A DNA stretch of 64,000 bases from Phycisphaerae bacterium (GTDB taxonomy: Bacteria; Planctomycetota; Phycisphaerae; UBA1845; Fen-1342): positions 1 to 64,000 of the forward strand of contig JAGNKU010000005.1 of NCBI GenBank assembly GCA_017999985.1, in the 5' to 3' direction. This document shows positions 45,156 through 53,554 of the stretch, piece after piece. Every line of letters starts with the position of its first letter. Within the stretch, counting starts at the first letter, position 1. The notes under the pieces are model-generated. The model was not told the origin of the DNA and did not search any database. It saw only the letters and a program-made list of their open reading frames with translations. The position numbers and the translations under genes were made by a program.

Positions 45156-45668
45156 ATGAAATACGAACGCTTCGAGCAACTGCCGGTCTGGCAAGCCGCG
45201 ATCGAGTTGGGGCGGCGTGTGTTCCGTCTGGTCGATGACCGGAGCTTCGGCGGCCAGGGCGACCTGCGCGACCAGTTGCAGCGCGCCGCGGTGTCCATCA
45301 GCAACAACATCGCTGAAGGCTTCGAACGCGGCACGACGCAGGAGCTGCTGACGTTCTTATACTACGCCCGCGGTTCGGCGGGCGAGGTACGGTCAATGCT
45401 TCTCCTGTGCGAGCGCCTGCCCTACTTCGATCATCTCAAATCTGATATCTCAGATTTGAAATCTTTGGCGGAGTCCATCGCGCGCCAGGTCCGCGCGTGG
45501 GCCGACTCCCTCCAGAACTCCGACATTCCGGGCCAGCGCCGGCTGACCGACGCCACGCGGGCGGATTACCAGGCCCGCCGGCGCGCCGCCGTCTTCTGGC
45601 ACCAACTCGATGCACTGCGCGGCGCGGCACCGCCGGGTGGCGGCGGCGAGATGCGTCCTTCAGCGTGA
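45156..45668 (+). CDS. Four-helix-bundle (S23-type) protein with an inserted palindrome
   Basis: 170 residues. MKYERFEQLPVWQAAIELGR, DLRDQLQRAAVSISNNIAEG and TFLYYARGSAGEVRSMLLLC are signatures of the four-helix-bundle family (23S rRNA intervening-sequence-type proteins). Normal members are about 120 residues; this one is longer. A perfect 24-base inverted repeat lies in the coding sequence and gives LKSDISDLKS between helices 3 and 4. The tail is Gly/Arg-rich. Confidence 0.8.
   Translation: MKYERFEQLPVWQAAIELGRRVFRLVDDRSFGGQGDLRDQLQRAAVSISNNIAEGFERGTTQELLTFLYYARGSAGEVRSMLLLCERLPYFDHLKSDISDLKSLAESIARQVRAWADSLQNSDIPGQRRLTDATRADYQARRRAAVFWHQLDALRGAAPPGGGGEMRPSA
45436..45459. repeat. Perfect palindrome within a coding sequence
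   Basis: TCAAATCTGA-TATC-TCAGATTTGA: 10-bp arms, 4-base loop. It is AT-rich unlike the gene around it, and keeps the reading frame. Confidence 0.6.
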
Positions 45669-45696
45669 GAAACGGTGCGGGCAGAGATCCGGGCGG

Positions 45697-46107
45697 CTAA
45701 GGCCATTTCGGCAGCGGCAGGTCGCCGGTGGACTCAAAGCCGGGCTGATTCGCGAGATAAGGTGATACGTCCGTGCCGCGGCACTTCGGGCAGGTGACGC
45801 CCAGCGGCAGGCGGAGTGGCCCACCCGCTTCGCGCTGCTCGAGCGGCGGCACGAAGCGCTTCTTGCAGGTGAAGCAGTAGTACCACGGATAGAAGGCCTG
45901 CTGTTGACAGCTTGGACAGCGGTGGGGGGCGGCCTCCTCGCGCGGGTAGGAAACCTGCGCCTCGCCCTTGCAGGACAGACAGATTCCATGCTCGGTGAAG
46001 CGGTCGCCGATCGACACGGTTTGCGATCCGCGGCCGAACACCATGTAGCCGGCAATCCCAAGGGCCACCACGCCCACGGCTCCCAGCACAGCCTGTCTCG
46101 TTTGCAC
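45697..46107 (-). CDS. Membrane-anchored protein with two zinc ribbons
   Basis: 136 residues from the GTG at 46107, which has AAGGA seven bases upstream; a longer frame from 46140 overlaps the prepilin stop. One N-terminal membrane segment (LGAVGVVALGIAGYMVF) is followed by CLSCKGE, RCPSCQQQ, YCFTCKKR and TCPKCRGT, four CxxC pairs that would form two zinc ribbons. It follows the prepilin-like gene by ten bases on the same strand, so they are co-transcribed. Confidence 0.7.
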   Translation of the reverse strand: MQTRQAVLGAVGVVALGIAGYMVFGRGSQTVSIGDRFTEHGICLSCKGEAQVSYPREEAAPHRCPSCQQQAFYPWYYCFTCKKRFVPPLEQREAGGPLRLPLGVTCPKCRGTDVSPYLANQPGFESTGDLPLPKWP

Positions 46108-46117
46108 GGCGATATCC

Positions 46118-47155
46118 TTATTTACGCCCGGCCTGATCACTGGGGAGATTGTGCCAGGCTTTGTTCAGCGTGCGCCAGGCGGCGTTCAGCTCTTCCGGGT
46201 AGGCAAACGGGTGGAAGTTGTCCAGCTCGGCGAGTTTCTTTGCGCCCGTCAGGCCGGCGGCCCTGATTTGCTGATACCGCGGCACCCGCCCCCGGTAGGC
46301 CTCGATCGTCGACTGGTTATCGCGGAAGTCATACTTGTCATAGCGTCCGCGGACCGGGCTTTCGCCGGGCAACCACGCAAACGTCCGCGTCGTGTCGAAC
46401 GTGTTCCAGTACAGCGTGGTCGGGTCGGAGATCGGTGAGGACTTGGGAGTGAAGCCGGACACGTGACCATCGCGGTACACGAACTGGGCCGCGCGGTCGC
46501 GCCCGTGCCGCCAGCCGATCGAAGTGGCCCCCTCGGCCGGGAAGCTGACGGGCGGCACACCGTTCAGGACCTTGGGTGCCATGAGCCAGGCTGCGTTGAT
46601 CGACGAAAACCACGTCCACCAGCCATCCGCCGCGTAGACCTGGTTGGATGAGCTCTTCCACACATCCTCGCGGAAGTTGTAGTGCAGCACCGCGTTCAAC
46701 GTGTAGCTGTTGCGGATGCCACCTTTGGGCGTTTCCCCGGCGCCAAACCGGCGGACGAACTTATAGTTCCAGCCGCCGGTCGTGGTCCGCAGCTTCACGA
46801 CCTCGTCAGGCTGCTGGTCGCTCGGACAGATTTGAGCATCGGGGTTGCCCAGGAACCCGAGGTCGAAAAGCGTGTCCGCCCACGAGAACAGGTACCATTC
46901 CGTGCCCGGACTGGGATTCGCGCCGCCATCATCCCAACTCGGACCAAAGTCGTTGTACTGCGCCCAGCAGTTGGCCACCGCCTGTCCGATCGAGTGCAGA
47001 TTGGCCCCGCACTTCGCCTTCTTCCCCTGCTCCCGCGCGCTCCCCAGCGCCGGCAACAGGATCGAGATCAGCATCGCGATGATCGCCACCACCACCAGGA
47101 GCTCGATCAGCGTAAATCCCCCGCGCGCCCGGCGAACACGTGCCTGTCCGTCCAT
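46118..47155 (-). CDS. Prepilin-like protein with N-terminal methylation signal
   Basis: 345 residues from the ATG at 47155 (GGGAG eight bases upstream), chosen over upstream frames by that site. [20 protein letters not shown] is the cleavage/methylation motif with a Gly before Phe and Glu5; a long aromatic body follows, with KCGANLHS and ICPSDQQ and a C-terminal RHGRDRAAQFVYRDGHVSG motif. Same family as the 4506 gene but larger. It precedes the two-ribbon membrane protein. Confidence 0.87.
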   Translation of the reverse strand: MDGQARVRRARGGFTLIELLVVVAIIAMLISILLPALGSAREQGKKAKCGANLHSIGQAVANCWAQYNDFGPSWDDGGANPSPGTEWYLFSWADTLFDLGFLGNPDAQICPSDQQPDEVVKLRTTTGGWNYKFVRRFGAGETPKGGIRNSYTLNAVLHYNFREDVWKSSSNQVYAADGWWTWFSSINAAWLMAPKVLNGVPPVSFPAEGATSIGWRHGRDRAAQFVYRDGHVSGFTPKSSPISDPTTLYWNTFDTTRTFAWLPGESPVRGRYDKYDFRDNQSTIEAYRGRVPRYQQIRAAGLTGAKKLAELDNFHPFAYPEELNAAWRTLNKAWHNLPSDQAGRK

Positions 47156-47289
47156 GTTGATCGCTCCCGTGCATGACCGCACGCCGCGACCCGCGGCTCG
47201 GCGGTGCCCGCCAGCCTGTTTGGCTTCTCTCCCGCCGTGCGGTCGACCGGCGGAATCGCAGCTGCCCAGCCTGCACAGCGTCCGAGCAA

Positions 47290-47318
47290 ATTGTAGCACA
47301 AGACGCGGGCGCTGCCAG
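47290..47318 (-). promoter_or_regulatory. Candidate promoter for the prepilin-ribbon operon
   Basis: Minus strand: CTGGCA (47318-47313), 17-base spacer, TACAAT (47295-47290). The -10 is good and the -35 is weak. Predicted leader about 130 bases. Confidence 0.35.
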
Positions 47319-47511
47319 TGTTACGGCTATTTATATCGGCACCACCGCCGCCCAGAGGTGAACGCGGCGCGCCGCCGCGACGGCCACGGCGCAGCGCAAA
47401 CCGGCCGCGGGCGGATCGCCCGCTGCGACCCCCAACAGCGACGCCGCGGCCGACCACCGACGCCGTCCCCGCACGCCGGGCTGCTTTGGACGGCCGCAGC
47501 CGCGATTTAAC

Positions 47512-47540
47512 TTGACAGGCGCACATCCGTGGGCTAAGTT
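47512..47540 (+). promoter_or_regulatory. Promoter for the mosaic starch-binding-like gene
   Basis: TTGACA (47512-47517), 17-base spacer, TAAGTT (47535-47540). The -35 is consensus. Transcription near 47547 leaves about 257 bases before the ATG at 47804. Confidence 0.6.
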
Positions 47541-47803
47541 CATTCTGATTAGGAGTTTGCCGCACTCCGGGACCTCCACTTAAGCTCAGAGGTCACGTGT
47601 AACGCGGGAGCGCGGCGGGATGAAGCAGGGAGAAAGACGCACGCGCCTCAGCGAGTCGCATGCCTGCGGAGTGGATTCGTCGCGAGCATCTCGTTCGCTC
47701 GATATGCGCGCCGCATGACGGCAGCCCGTCGCGCGGTGCACCCCGGAACCACGAAGGTCGCAACGACAGGTCACCCACACACGAGGCCCCTTGGAGGATT
47801 GCC

Positions 47804-50020
47804 ATGAAGAACTGGTGTTGTCTCACAGCAAGTCTCATGCTGTTCGCTCTGCCGGCGCTCGCCGGGCCCCCCGTCATCGACGGCTCAGCCAGCGATACGC
47901 TCTACCCCCCGGATACCCCCCTGGTCATCCAAGACACGCAGACAAACTTCGGCAACGCCAGCCTCGGTCGCCCGGACGCCTGCAACGGCTCCGAACTCGA
48001 TGCCGCCTACGGCGTCATCTACAACGGCACGCTCTATCTCACGCTGGCTGGCAACTTCGAGGACAACGGCAACCGCCTCGAGATCTTCTTCGACACCCGC
48101 GCCGGCGGACAGAACCGCCTGCTCAGCACCAACCCCGGCACACCCAACGTCGGGCTGCTGCGCATGTCGGATGACGGCAGTGGCAACGGCCTGACCTTCC
48201 AGTTCGGGTTCGAGGCCGACTTCTGGGTCTCGGTGAACTGCTACGGCCGCAACCCGACCAATCTGTATGTGGACTACGCAGAGCTGTACGTGAACGCCGG
48301 CAATCCCGGCGTGTCATATTATTGCGGCGCCGGGCTGACGAAGTGCGAGACCCTGGGCGGGGTCCTGACGGGCGGTGATCTCGGCGCGCCGGCGATCCTC
48401 TGTACTGTGGACAACAGCAACATCTACGGCGTCGACGGCGGCGTCGGCGGCAGCGACGGCTCGGGCGTCCTGACCGGCATGGAACTGGCGATCCCGCTGG
48501 CGGCCCTCGGCAACCCGACGGACGAAATCTGGATCACCACGTTCATCAACGGGCAGCAGCACGACTTCGTGTCGAACCAGGTTCTCGGCGGCCTGGCCGG
48601 CCTGGTGGGCGACAACCTCGGCGAGCCGCGCAACGTCAACTTCGGGACCGTGGCGTTCGGTATCCAGCAGCCGTTCGCCGTCCCGGTCGCGCCCACGCCG
48701 ACCGGCGCCTGTTGCATCGGTACGGCGTGCTCGATCCGGACGCAGGCCAACTGCGTGAGCTCGGGTGGCGTGTACCAGGGCGACAACTCGAACTGCGACG
48801 GCAACCCGTGCGACGCAACGCCGGCCGGCCGGTGCTGCATCGACGACGGCTACAGCGGCCAGTGCCTGATTCGGACGCAAGCGCAGTGCACGTCGCTGGG
48901 CGGCACGTGGGGCGGCGCGGAGACGACCTGCGAAGGTTGCCCCTGCCTGTTGGCAGCGACCGGCGCCTGCTGCGTGGCGAACACGTGCAGCGTCGTGACC
49001 GCGGCCGAGTGTGCCGCGCTGGGCGGCATCTACCAGGGCGACTACACCAACTGCGACAGCTCGCCGTGCGAAGCCGGCGCCTGCTGCGACGGACTGGTCT
49101 GCACCGAGACGCGGCGGTTTGAGTGCACTGGCCTGACCGTCTTCTTCCCGGGTGTCACCTGCGCGAGCAACCCCTGTGCGGAACCGACGATCGCCACGCC
49201 CTACGCGGCCGGGCAGATGCAGAGCCCGAACCAGTGGGACGCGGGCGCTGACCCGATGATCGAAACGGCGCCGGGTAGCCGGATCTGGACGATCACGTTC
49301 AGCGGGCTGACGGTCAATGGCCGTTACGAATGGAAAGTCACCGATGGCACGTGGACCCACAACCTGCCTTCGGCAAACAGCTGGTTCTACGCGAGCGCCG
49401 CGGGCGATATCACGCTCACGTACGACTCCAACTTCTACAGCGACGGCTGGTCGCCGACGCGCGACCGCCTCGGTGTGAGTGTGGACGCCGGCACCTGGAC
49501 CGCGGTCGGCGACTTCTTGAGCGAGCTGGGCGGCGCCGACTGGAACAACGCCGACCCGCACGGCGCGATGGCCCCGCAGGGTGGCGGCATCCACAAGCTG
49601 GAAGTCACCGGACTGCCGGCCGCAACCTACGCCTGGAAGGCCGTGAAGACCGGCACGTGGGATTCGATCAGTTGGGATGCGCGCAGCGTCAACACGGCGA
49701 ACTGGCAGTTCACGGTCGGCGCCGCGACGGACACTGTCGCCTTCTGGGTGGACGGGCTGGTCGGGCGCGCGAAGGTCGAAGTCACGGCCGCCCCGGAATA
49801 CTGCCTGGGCGATCTGAACTGTGACGGGCAGGTCGCGTTCAGCGACATCAACGCCTTCGTGCTCTACCTGTCGAACACGCCGGCCTGGTTGACCACCTAC
49901 CCCGGCTGCCCGCTGAAGAACGGCGACATCAACGACGATGACTCGTATCCGGGCTTCGGCGACATCAACCCGTTCGTGACGCTGTTGAGCACAAGTTCGC
50001 TGCCGATCATCTGCCCGTAG
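47804..50020 (+). CDS. Secreted mosaic protein: Cys-rich repeats, pullulanase-X25-like modules, dockerin-like tail
   Basis: 738 residues; GGAGGA lies six bases before the ATG; signal peptide ends PALAG. Residues 20-290 are a beta-rich domain (VIDGSASDTLYPPDTPLVI, LEIFFDTRAGGQNRLL). Residues 299-465 hold four Cys-rich repeats of the pattern GACC...C...C..LGG.YQGD...C...PC. Residues about 466-662 hold two modules (TIATPYAAGQMQSPNQWDAG and RLGVSVDAGTWTAVGDFLSE) with W-E-W-K-type strands like X25/CBM modules of pullulanases. Residues 666-738 are the GDLNCDG/GDINPF tail. It probably binds starch-like glycans outside the cell. It precedes a PEP-CTERM gene with related modules. Confidence 0.75.
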   Translation: MKNWCCLTASLMLFALPALAGPPVIDGSASDTLYPPDTPLVIQDTQTNFGNASLGRPDACNGSELDAAYGVIYNGTLYLTLAGNFEDNGNRLEIFFDTRAGGQNRLLSTNPGTPNVGLLRMSDDGSGNGLTFQFGFEADFWVSVNCYGRNPTNLYVDYAELYVNAGNPGVSYYCGAGLTKCETLGGVLTGGDLGAPAILCTVDNSNIYGVDGGVGGSDGSGVLTGMELAIPLAALGNPTDEIWITTFINGQQHDFVSNQVLGGLAGLVGDNLGEPRNVNFGTVAFGIQQPFAVPVAPTPTGACCIGTACSIRTQANCVSSGGVYQGDNSNCDGNPCDATPAGRCCIDDGYSGQCLIRTQAQCTSLGGTWGGAETTCEGCPCLLAATGACCVANTCSVVTAAECAALGGIYQGDYTNCDSSPCEAGACCDGLVCTETRRFECTGLTVFFPGVTCASNPCAEPTIATPYAAGQMQSPNQWDAGADPMIETAPGSRIWTITFSGLTVNGRYEWKVTDGTWTHNLPSANSWFYASAAGDITLTYDSNFYSDGWSPTRDRLGVSVDAGTWTAVGDFLSELGGADWNNADPHGAMAPQGGGIHKLEVTGLPAATYAWKAVKTGTWDSISWDARSVNTANWQFTVGAATDTVAFWVDGLVGRAKVEVTAAPEYCLGDLNCDGQVAFSDINAFVLYLSNTPAWLTTYPGCPLKNGDINDDDSYPGFGDINPFVTLLSTSSLPIICP

Positions 50021-50030
50021 CAGCGATCCT

Positions 50031-50107
50031 GGAGGAGGAGCACATTGGTGTGGCGCCGGGCCACGGGGCCCGGCGCCACGATTGTCGCGAGGAACCTTGG
50101 AGTCTGA
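50031..50107 (+). other. Hairpin with a strong ribosome-binding site and a 19-codon frame
   Basis: GGAGGAGGAG (50031-50040) is followed by GTG at 50048 and a frame of 19 codons ending at TGA 50105. The frame runs through a 13-bp stem, GTGGCGCCGGGCC (50050-50062), ACGG loop, GGCCCGGCGCCAC (50067-50079). No T-tract follows. It could be a leader peptide or an RNA-stability element; no protein evidence. Confidence 0.35.
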
Positions 50108-50120
50108 GGAGGAAGTCTAA

Positions 50121-50783
50121 ATGAGAGCAATCGCAGTTGTATCAGTGTTGGCCGCGCTGGCCATGCCGGCCCTGGCGGATTACTTCGTCGCCGGCAGCTT
50201 CCAGGGCTGGAACCCCAGCGATCCGGCCTACGTGATGGCGGACATGGGTGGCTGGTACCAGTACACCGTGCTCGGCGCCACCGGCCGGCACGAGTGGAAG
50301 GTCACGGTCGGCGACTGGAGCCAGACGTGGCCGGGCAACAACGCCCGCGCGGACTTCGGCGCGGACGGGACCTTCACGATCAACTTCTATCCCGGCGCGC
50401 AGGGCGACGGCTGGTTCCCGCCGGAGAACCGCGTCGGCTACGTCGACAAGGGCCTCCACGGCTGGGACGTGATGGGCTCGTTCAACGGCTGGAGTGCGCC
50501 GGTCGTCACGCTGTCCGCGCTGGGCAGCGGCCTCTACGGCGGCGGGTACGTCGTTCCGACCATGGGCACGTACTACTTCAAGTTCCGCAAGGAGGGCGAC
50601 TGGGACATTTCGATCGGCTCAGACTTCAGTAACTACGGCTACGACATCACCTGGACAACAACCGCCGATAACGAGCCGCTGTACTTCCTGCTCGACCTGC
50701 CGAACGGCCGCTGGAACGTCATCCCCGAACCGGCTTCGCTGCTCGGGTTGGCGCTGCTGGGTCTGTTCATCCGGCGCCGCTAG
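50121..50783 (+). CDS. PEP-CTERM protein with starch-binding-like modules
   Basis: 220 residues; GGAGGA seven bases before the ATG; signal peptide ends MPALA. YFVAGSFQGWNPSDPAYVMA, HEWKVTVGDWSQTWPGNNAR and FKFRKEGDWDISIGSDFSNYG give two short modules of the same kind as those of the 47804 protein (SFxGW, EWKVT.GDWS). C-terminus VIPEPASLLGLALLGLFIRR is the PEP-CTERM anchor. Likely surface-retained glycan-binding protein. Confidence 0.83.
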   Translation: MRAIAVVSVLAALAMPALADYFVAGSFQGWNPSDPAYVMADMGGWYQYTVLGATGRHEWKVTVGDWSQTWPGNNARADFGADGTFTINFYPGAQGDGWFPPENRVGYVDKGLHGWDVMGSFNGWSAPVVTLSALGSGLYGGGYVVPTMGTYYFKFRKEGDWDISIGSDFSNYGYDITWTTTADNEPLYFLLDLPNGRWNVIPEPASLLGLALLGLFIRRR

Positions 50784-50809
50784 TCGGAAAGCCGCGTGTT
50801 TGAATCCCC

Positions 50810-50847
50810 GCGGGCGCGGGCTTGCGAAAGCCCGCGCCCGCTTTATT
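50810..50847 (+). terminator. Strong intrinsic terminator
   Basis: GCGGGCGCGGGCTT (50810-50823), GCGA loop, AAGCCCGCGCCCGC (50828-50841), TTTATT. Perfect 14-bp stem with a T-rich tail. Confidence 0.9.
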
Positions 50848-50884
50848 GGTCCTGCACGCACCGGCACACCCGCGCTGCTCTGGC

Positions 50885-50913
50885 TTGGTCGTCCGTGTCG
50901 CGCCCGGTATAAT
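50885..50913 (+). promoter_or_regulatory. Promoter for the secreted GH13 gene
   Basis: TTGGTC (50885-50890), 17-base spacer, TATAAT (50908-50913). Predicted leader about 65 bases to the ATG at 50984. Confidence 0.6.
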
Positions 50914-50983
50914 CAGGTGACTCCAGCGGCGTGCGCTGCGCCGCCGAACGAAAGAACGCCGCCCTCCCGCTCGAGGTCCATCC

Positions 50984-53344
50984 ATGCCCGCGCGAACCCT
51001 GCTGCTTTGCAGTCTGGCCGTGCTGACGCTTGGCGCCACGCACGACAACGATGTCGAATGGGACGGCGTCACGCACATCGACTGGCTCGACCGCGCGCCG
51101 CGCTGCCCGATCGGCGGCGAGAGCTTCACCATCGCGTTCCAGACATATCACTATGACATCACCGCAGCCCGCGTTTACGTCAACGCCGGCGCGCCCGTCT
51201 GGGTGGACGCGGCCTTCAGCCATCACCGCGGCGTCTACGACGTGTGGCAGGCCACGGTCCCCGCCTCGACTCCGACCGGCACCCTGCAGTACTACATCGA
51301 ATTGACCGACGGCAGCGACACCGACTACCTCGGGCCCAACGGCATGTCGGACGGCGTGCCGGCCGCTGCTTGGACGCTCAACTTCAGCACGCTCAGCCAC
51401 GCCCCGCTCGGCGCCACGCTCACGAGCGACGGCGGCGCGGTCTTCAAGGTCTGGGCGCCCGGCGCAACCTCCGCGTACGTCGCCGGGCAGTTCAATGGCT
51501 GGAACTCCACGTCGCTGCCGATGACCAAGAGTGGCGCGTACTTCACGCGCAAGGTCGCCGCGCCCGTCAGCGCCAACCAGCAGTACAAGTACGTCTTCCA
51601 GCCGAACTCGGTGTGGAAGACCGACGCCCGCGGCCGGGCCATCAACCCCAGCGACAACAACAACACCTACATCATCGACCCCGACGCCCACGCGTGGGAC
51701 GACGCGGACTTCGTCACGCCGCCGTTCGAGGACCTGATCATCTATGAGCTGCACGTGGGCACGTTCTCGGGCTACAACGACGGCCTGAACCGCATGGGCC
51801 GCTTCCGCGACATCGTCGACGCGCACCTGGATCACCTGCTCTACCTGGGCGTGAACGCCGTCGAGCTGATGCCGATTACCGAATTCGACTACTACGAATC
51901 GTGGGGCTACAACCCGATCGAGAACTGGGCGCCCGAGAACGCCTACGGCAGCCCCGCCGACCTGAAGTACACGATCGACCGGCTGCACCAGCACGGCATC
52001 GCCGTCCTGCTGGACGTCTGCTACAACCACTTCTCCCCCAGCGGCAACTTCATGTGGTACTACGACGGCACACAGATCTACTTCGACAACCCGGCCGTCG
52101 AGACACCCTGGGGCTCTCAGGCAGCCTTCTGGAAGCAGGAGGTCAAGGACTACTACGCCGACAACGTGCTGCACTGGCTCGACGAGTACCACGTCGACGG
52201 CTTCCGCATGGACGCCACCCGCTACATGCGCGACAACGCGATCTTCCCCGGCGGCTACCCCGATGGCTGGGCGCTCATGCAGCGCATCAACCACAACATC
52301 GACGCCCGCAAGATCGACGCCATCTCCATCGCCGAAGAGCTGCCCAACGATCCGTGGATCACCTACACGACCGGGGCCGGCGGCGCCGGCTTCGACAGCC
52401 AGTGGCACGACTCGTTCAACGACAACGTGCGGCAGGAAATCTTCGACGCCGGCTACGGCGACCCGGAGATGTCGAAGGTCCGCGACGCCATCACGGATTC
52501 CAGCTACCCAAACAAGACCCACCTGACGCGCTACGTTGAAAGCCACGACGAGGCGGCCCAGGGCCGGCTGGCGGTCGCGATTGACAGCGGCAACCCGTAC
52601 AGCCTGTGGGCCCAGGGGCGCTCCAAGCTCGCCCAGGGCCTGACGCTGCTGGTCCCCGGGATCCCCATGTTCCTGCAGGGCGGCGAGTGGCTCGAGAGCA
52701 TCGCCTTCGGCAGCGGCTACAGCAACCGCATCGACTGGTCCAAGGCCGTCGGCCGTGCCCCCATGACGTTGTTCTTCCGCGACCTGATCAACGTGCGCAA
52801 GACCAACTGCGGCTTCCGCTCCAACGCCGGCTATGAGATCCACCACGTCGACGACTACAACAACGTCATCGCGTTCCACCGCTGGTGCAACGACGGCAAC
52901 GACCTCATCGTCGTCGCCAGCCTTAACAACAGTGATCTGTACAACTACCAGATCGGCTTCCCGCAGAGTGGCACCTGGTACGAGCTGCTCAACAGCCAGG
53001 CCGGCGCGTACCTCGGCAACAACGTCGGCAACGGCGGCTCGGTCAACGCCGTCAGTACGCCCTACGACGGCATGCCCAACTCGGCGTGGCTCACGATCCC
53101 GCAGATGGGCCTGCTGGTGTTCCGCTACAACCAGCCCCCGTTCCTGCGCGGCGACTTGAACTGCGACGGGCAGGTCGGCTTCGGCGACATCAACCCGTTC
53201 GTCCTGCGCCTGAGCAACCCGGCCACGTACGACGCGCTCTATCCGGATTGCCCGGATGCCAACGGCGACATCAACGCCGACGGCACGGTCGGCTTCGGCG
53301 ATATCAACCCCTTCGTCGCCCTGCTGAGCGGCACTGGACGGTAG
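50984..53344 (+). CDS. Secreted GH13 alpha-amylase/branching-enzyme-like protein with dockerin-like tail
   Basis: 786 residues; GAGG seven bases before the ATG; signal peptide at 1-18. Residues about 20-135 are beta-rich; about 140-235 form a CBM48-like module (FKVWAPGATSAYVAGQFNGW). The barrel starts DLIIYELHVGTFSGYNDGLN. Conserved regions: DVCYNHF; DGFRMDATRYM with the nucleophile Asp410; ISIAEELPND with acid/base Glu451; YVESHDEA with Asp522. The ESHDE form is like branching enzymes and malto-oligosyltrehalose hydrolases rather than classic alpha-amylases. Residues about 722-786 are the GDLNCDG/GDINPF tail. It probably attacks alpha-glucans outside the cell. Confidence 0.87.
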   Translation: MPARTLLLCSLAVLTLGATHDNDVEWDGVTHIDWLDRAPRCPIGGESFTIAFQTYHYDITAARVYVNAGAPVWVDAAFSHHRGVYDVWQATVPASTPTGTLQYYIELTDGSDTDYLGPNGMSDGVPAAAWTLNFSTLSHAPLGATLTSDGGAVFKVWAPGATSAYVAGQFNGWNSTSLPMTKSGAYFTRKVAAPVSANQQYKYVFQPNSVWKTDARGRAINPSDNNNTYIIDPDAHAWDDADFVTPPFEDLIIYELHVGTFSGYNDGLNRMGRFRDIVDAHLDHLLYLGVNAVELMPITEFDYYESWGYNPIENWAPENAYGSPADLKYTIDRLHQHGIAVLLDVCYNHFSPSGNFMWYYDGTQIYFDNPAVETPWGSQAAFWKQEVKDYYADNVLHWLDEYHVDGFRMDATRYMRDNAIFPGGYPDGWALMQRINHNIDARKIDAISIAEELPNDPWITYTTGAGGAGFDSQWHDSFNDNVRQEIFDAGYGDPEMSKVRDAITDSSYPNKTHLTRYVESHDEAAQGRLAVAIDSGNPYSLWAQGRSKLAQGLTLLVPGIPMFLQGGEWLESIAFGSGYSNRIDWSKAVGRAPMTLFFRDLINVRKTNCGFRSNAGYEIHHVDDYNNVIAFHRWCNDGNDLIVVASLNNSDLYNYQIGFPQSGTWYELLNSQAGAYLGNNVGNGGSVNAVSTPYDGMPNSAWLTIPQMGLLVFRYNQPPFLRGDLNCDGQVGFGDINPFVLRLSNPATYDALYPDCPDANGDINADGTVGFGDINPFVALLSGTGR

Positions 53345-53554
53345 GCCGCAGCGCGGGAGCCGCTCTCAAATTGACCTGATTCGCCTGCCCTGGCCGTGAC
53401 ACCGTGACCCGCCCCACCGCGGCCGAGGCGCGTCACCAAGTCCCTGTTTCTCGTGATCGTGCGGGCGAGCGCGCGGTATACTGCACGCGGCGTGCGTTCG
53501 GCTGGCAGGCTTGGCCCTGCCGCGGCGCGACAACTCGGGCGGAGGTAAGACAGC

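Larger units (their letters stand above)
47156..47803. other. Divergent gap between the prepilin and the mosaic protein
   Basis: 648 bases without a convincing gene. It holds a leftward promoter candidate near 47290, a rightward promoter at 47512-47540 and the long leader of the mosaic protein gene. A weak 32-codon frame from 47619 lies in the leader. Confidence 0.5.

Noticed and set aside
47619..47717. 32-codon frame in the leader of the mosaic protein gene
   Set aside because: Ribosome-binding site is poorly spaced and the sequence is low in information; kept only as part of the gap description.
50843..52879. 678-codon open frame on the minus strand
   Set aside because: Antisense to the secreted GH13 gene; Val/Asp/Arg-rich low-complexity sequence.
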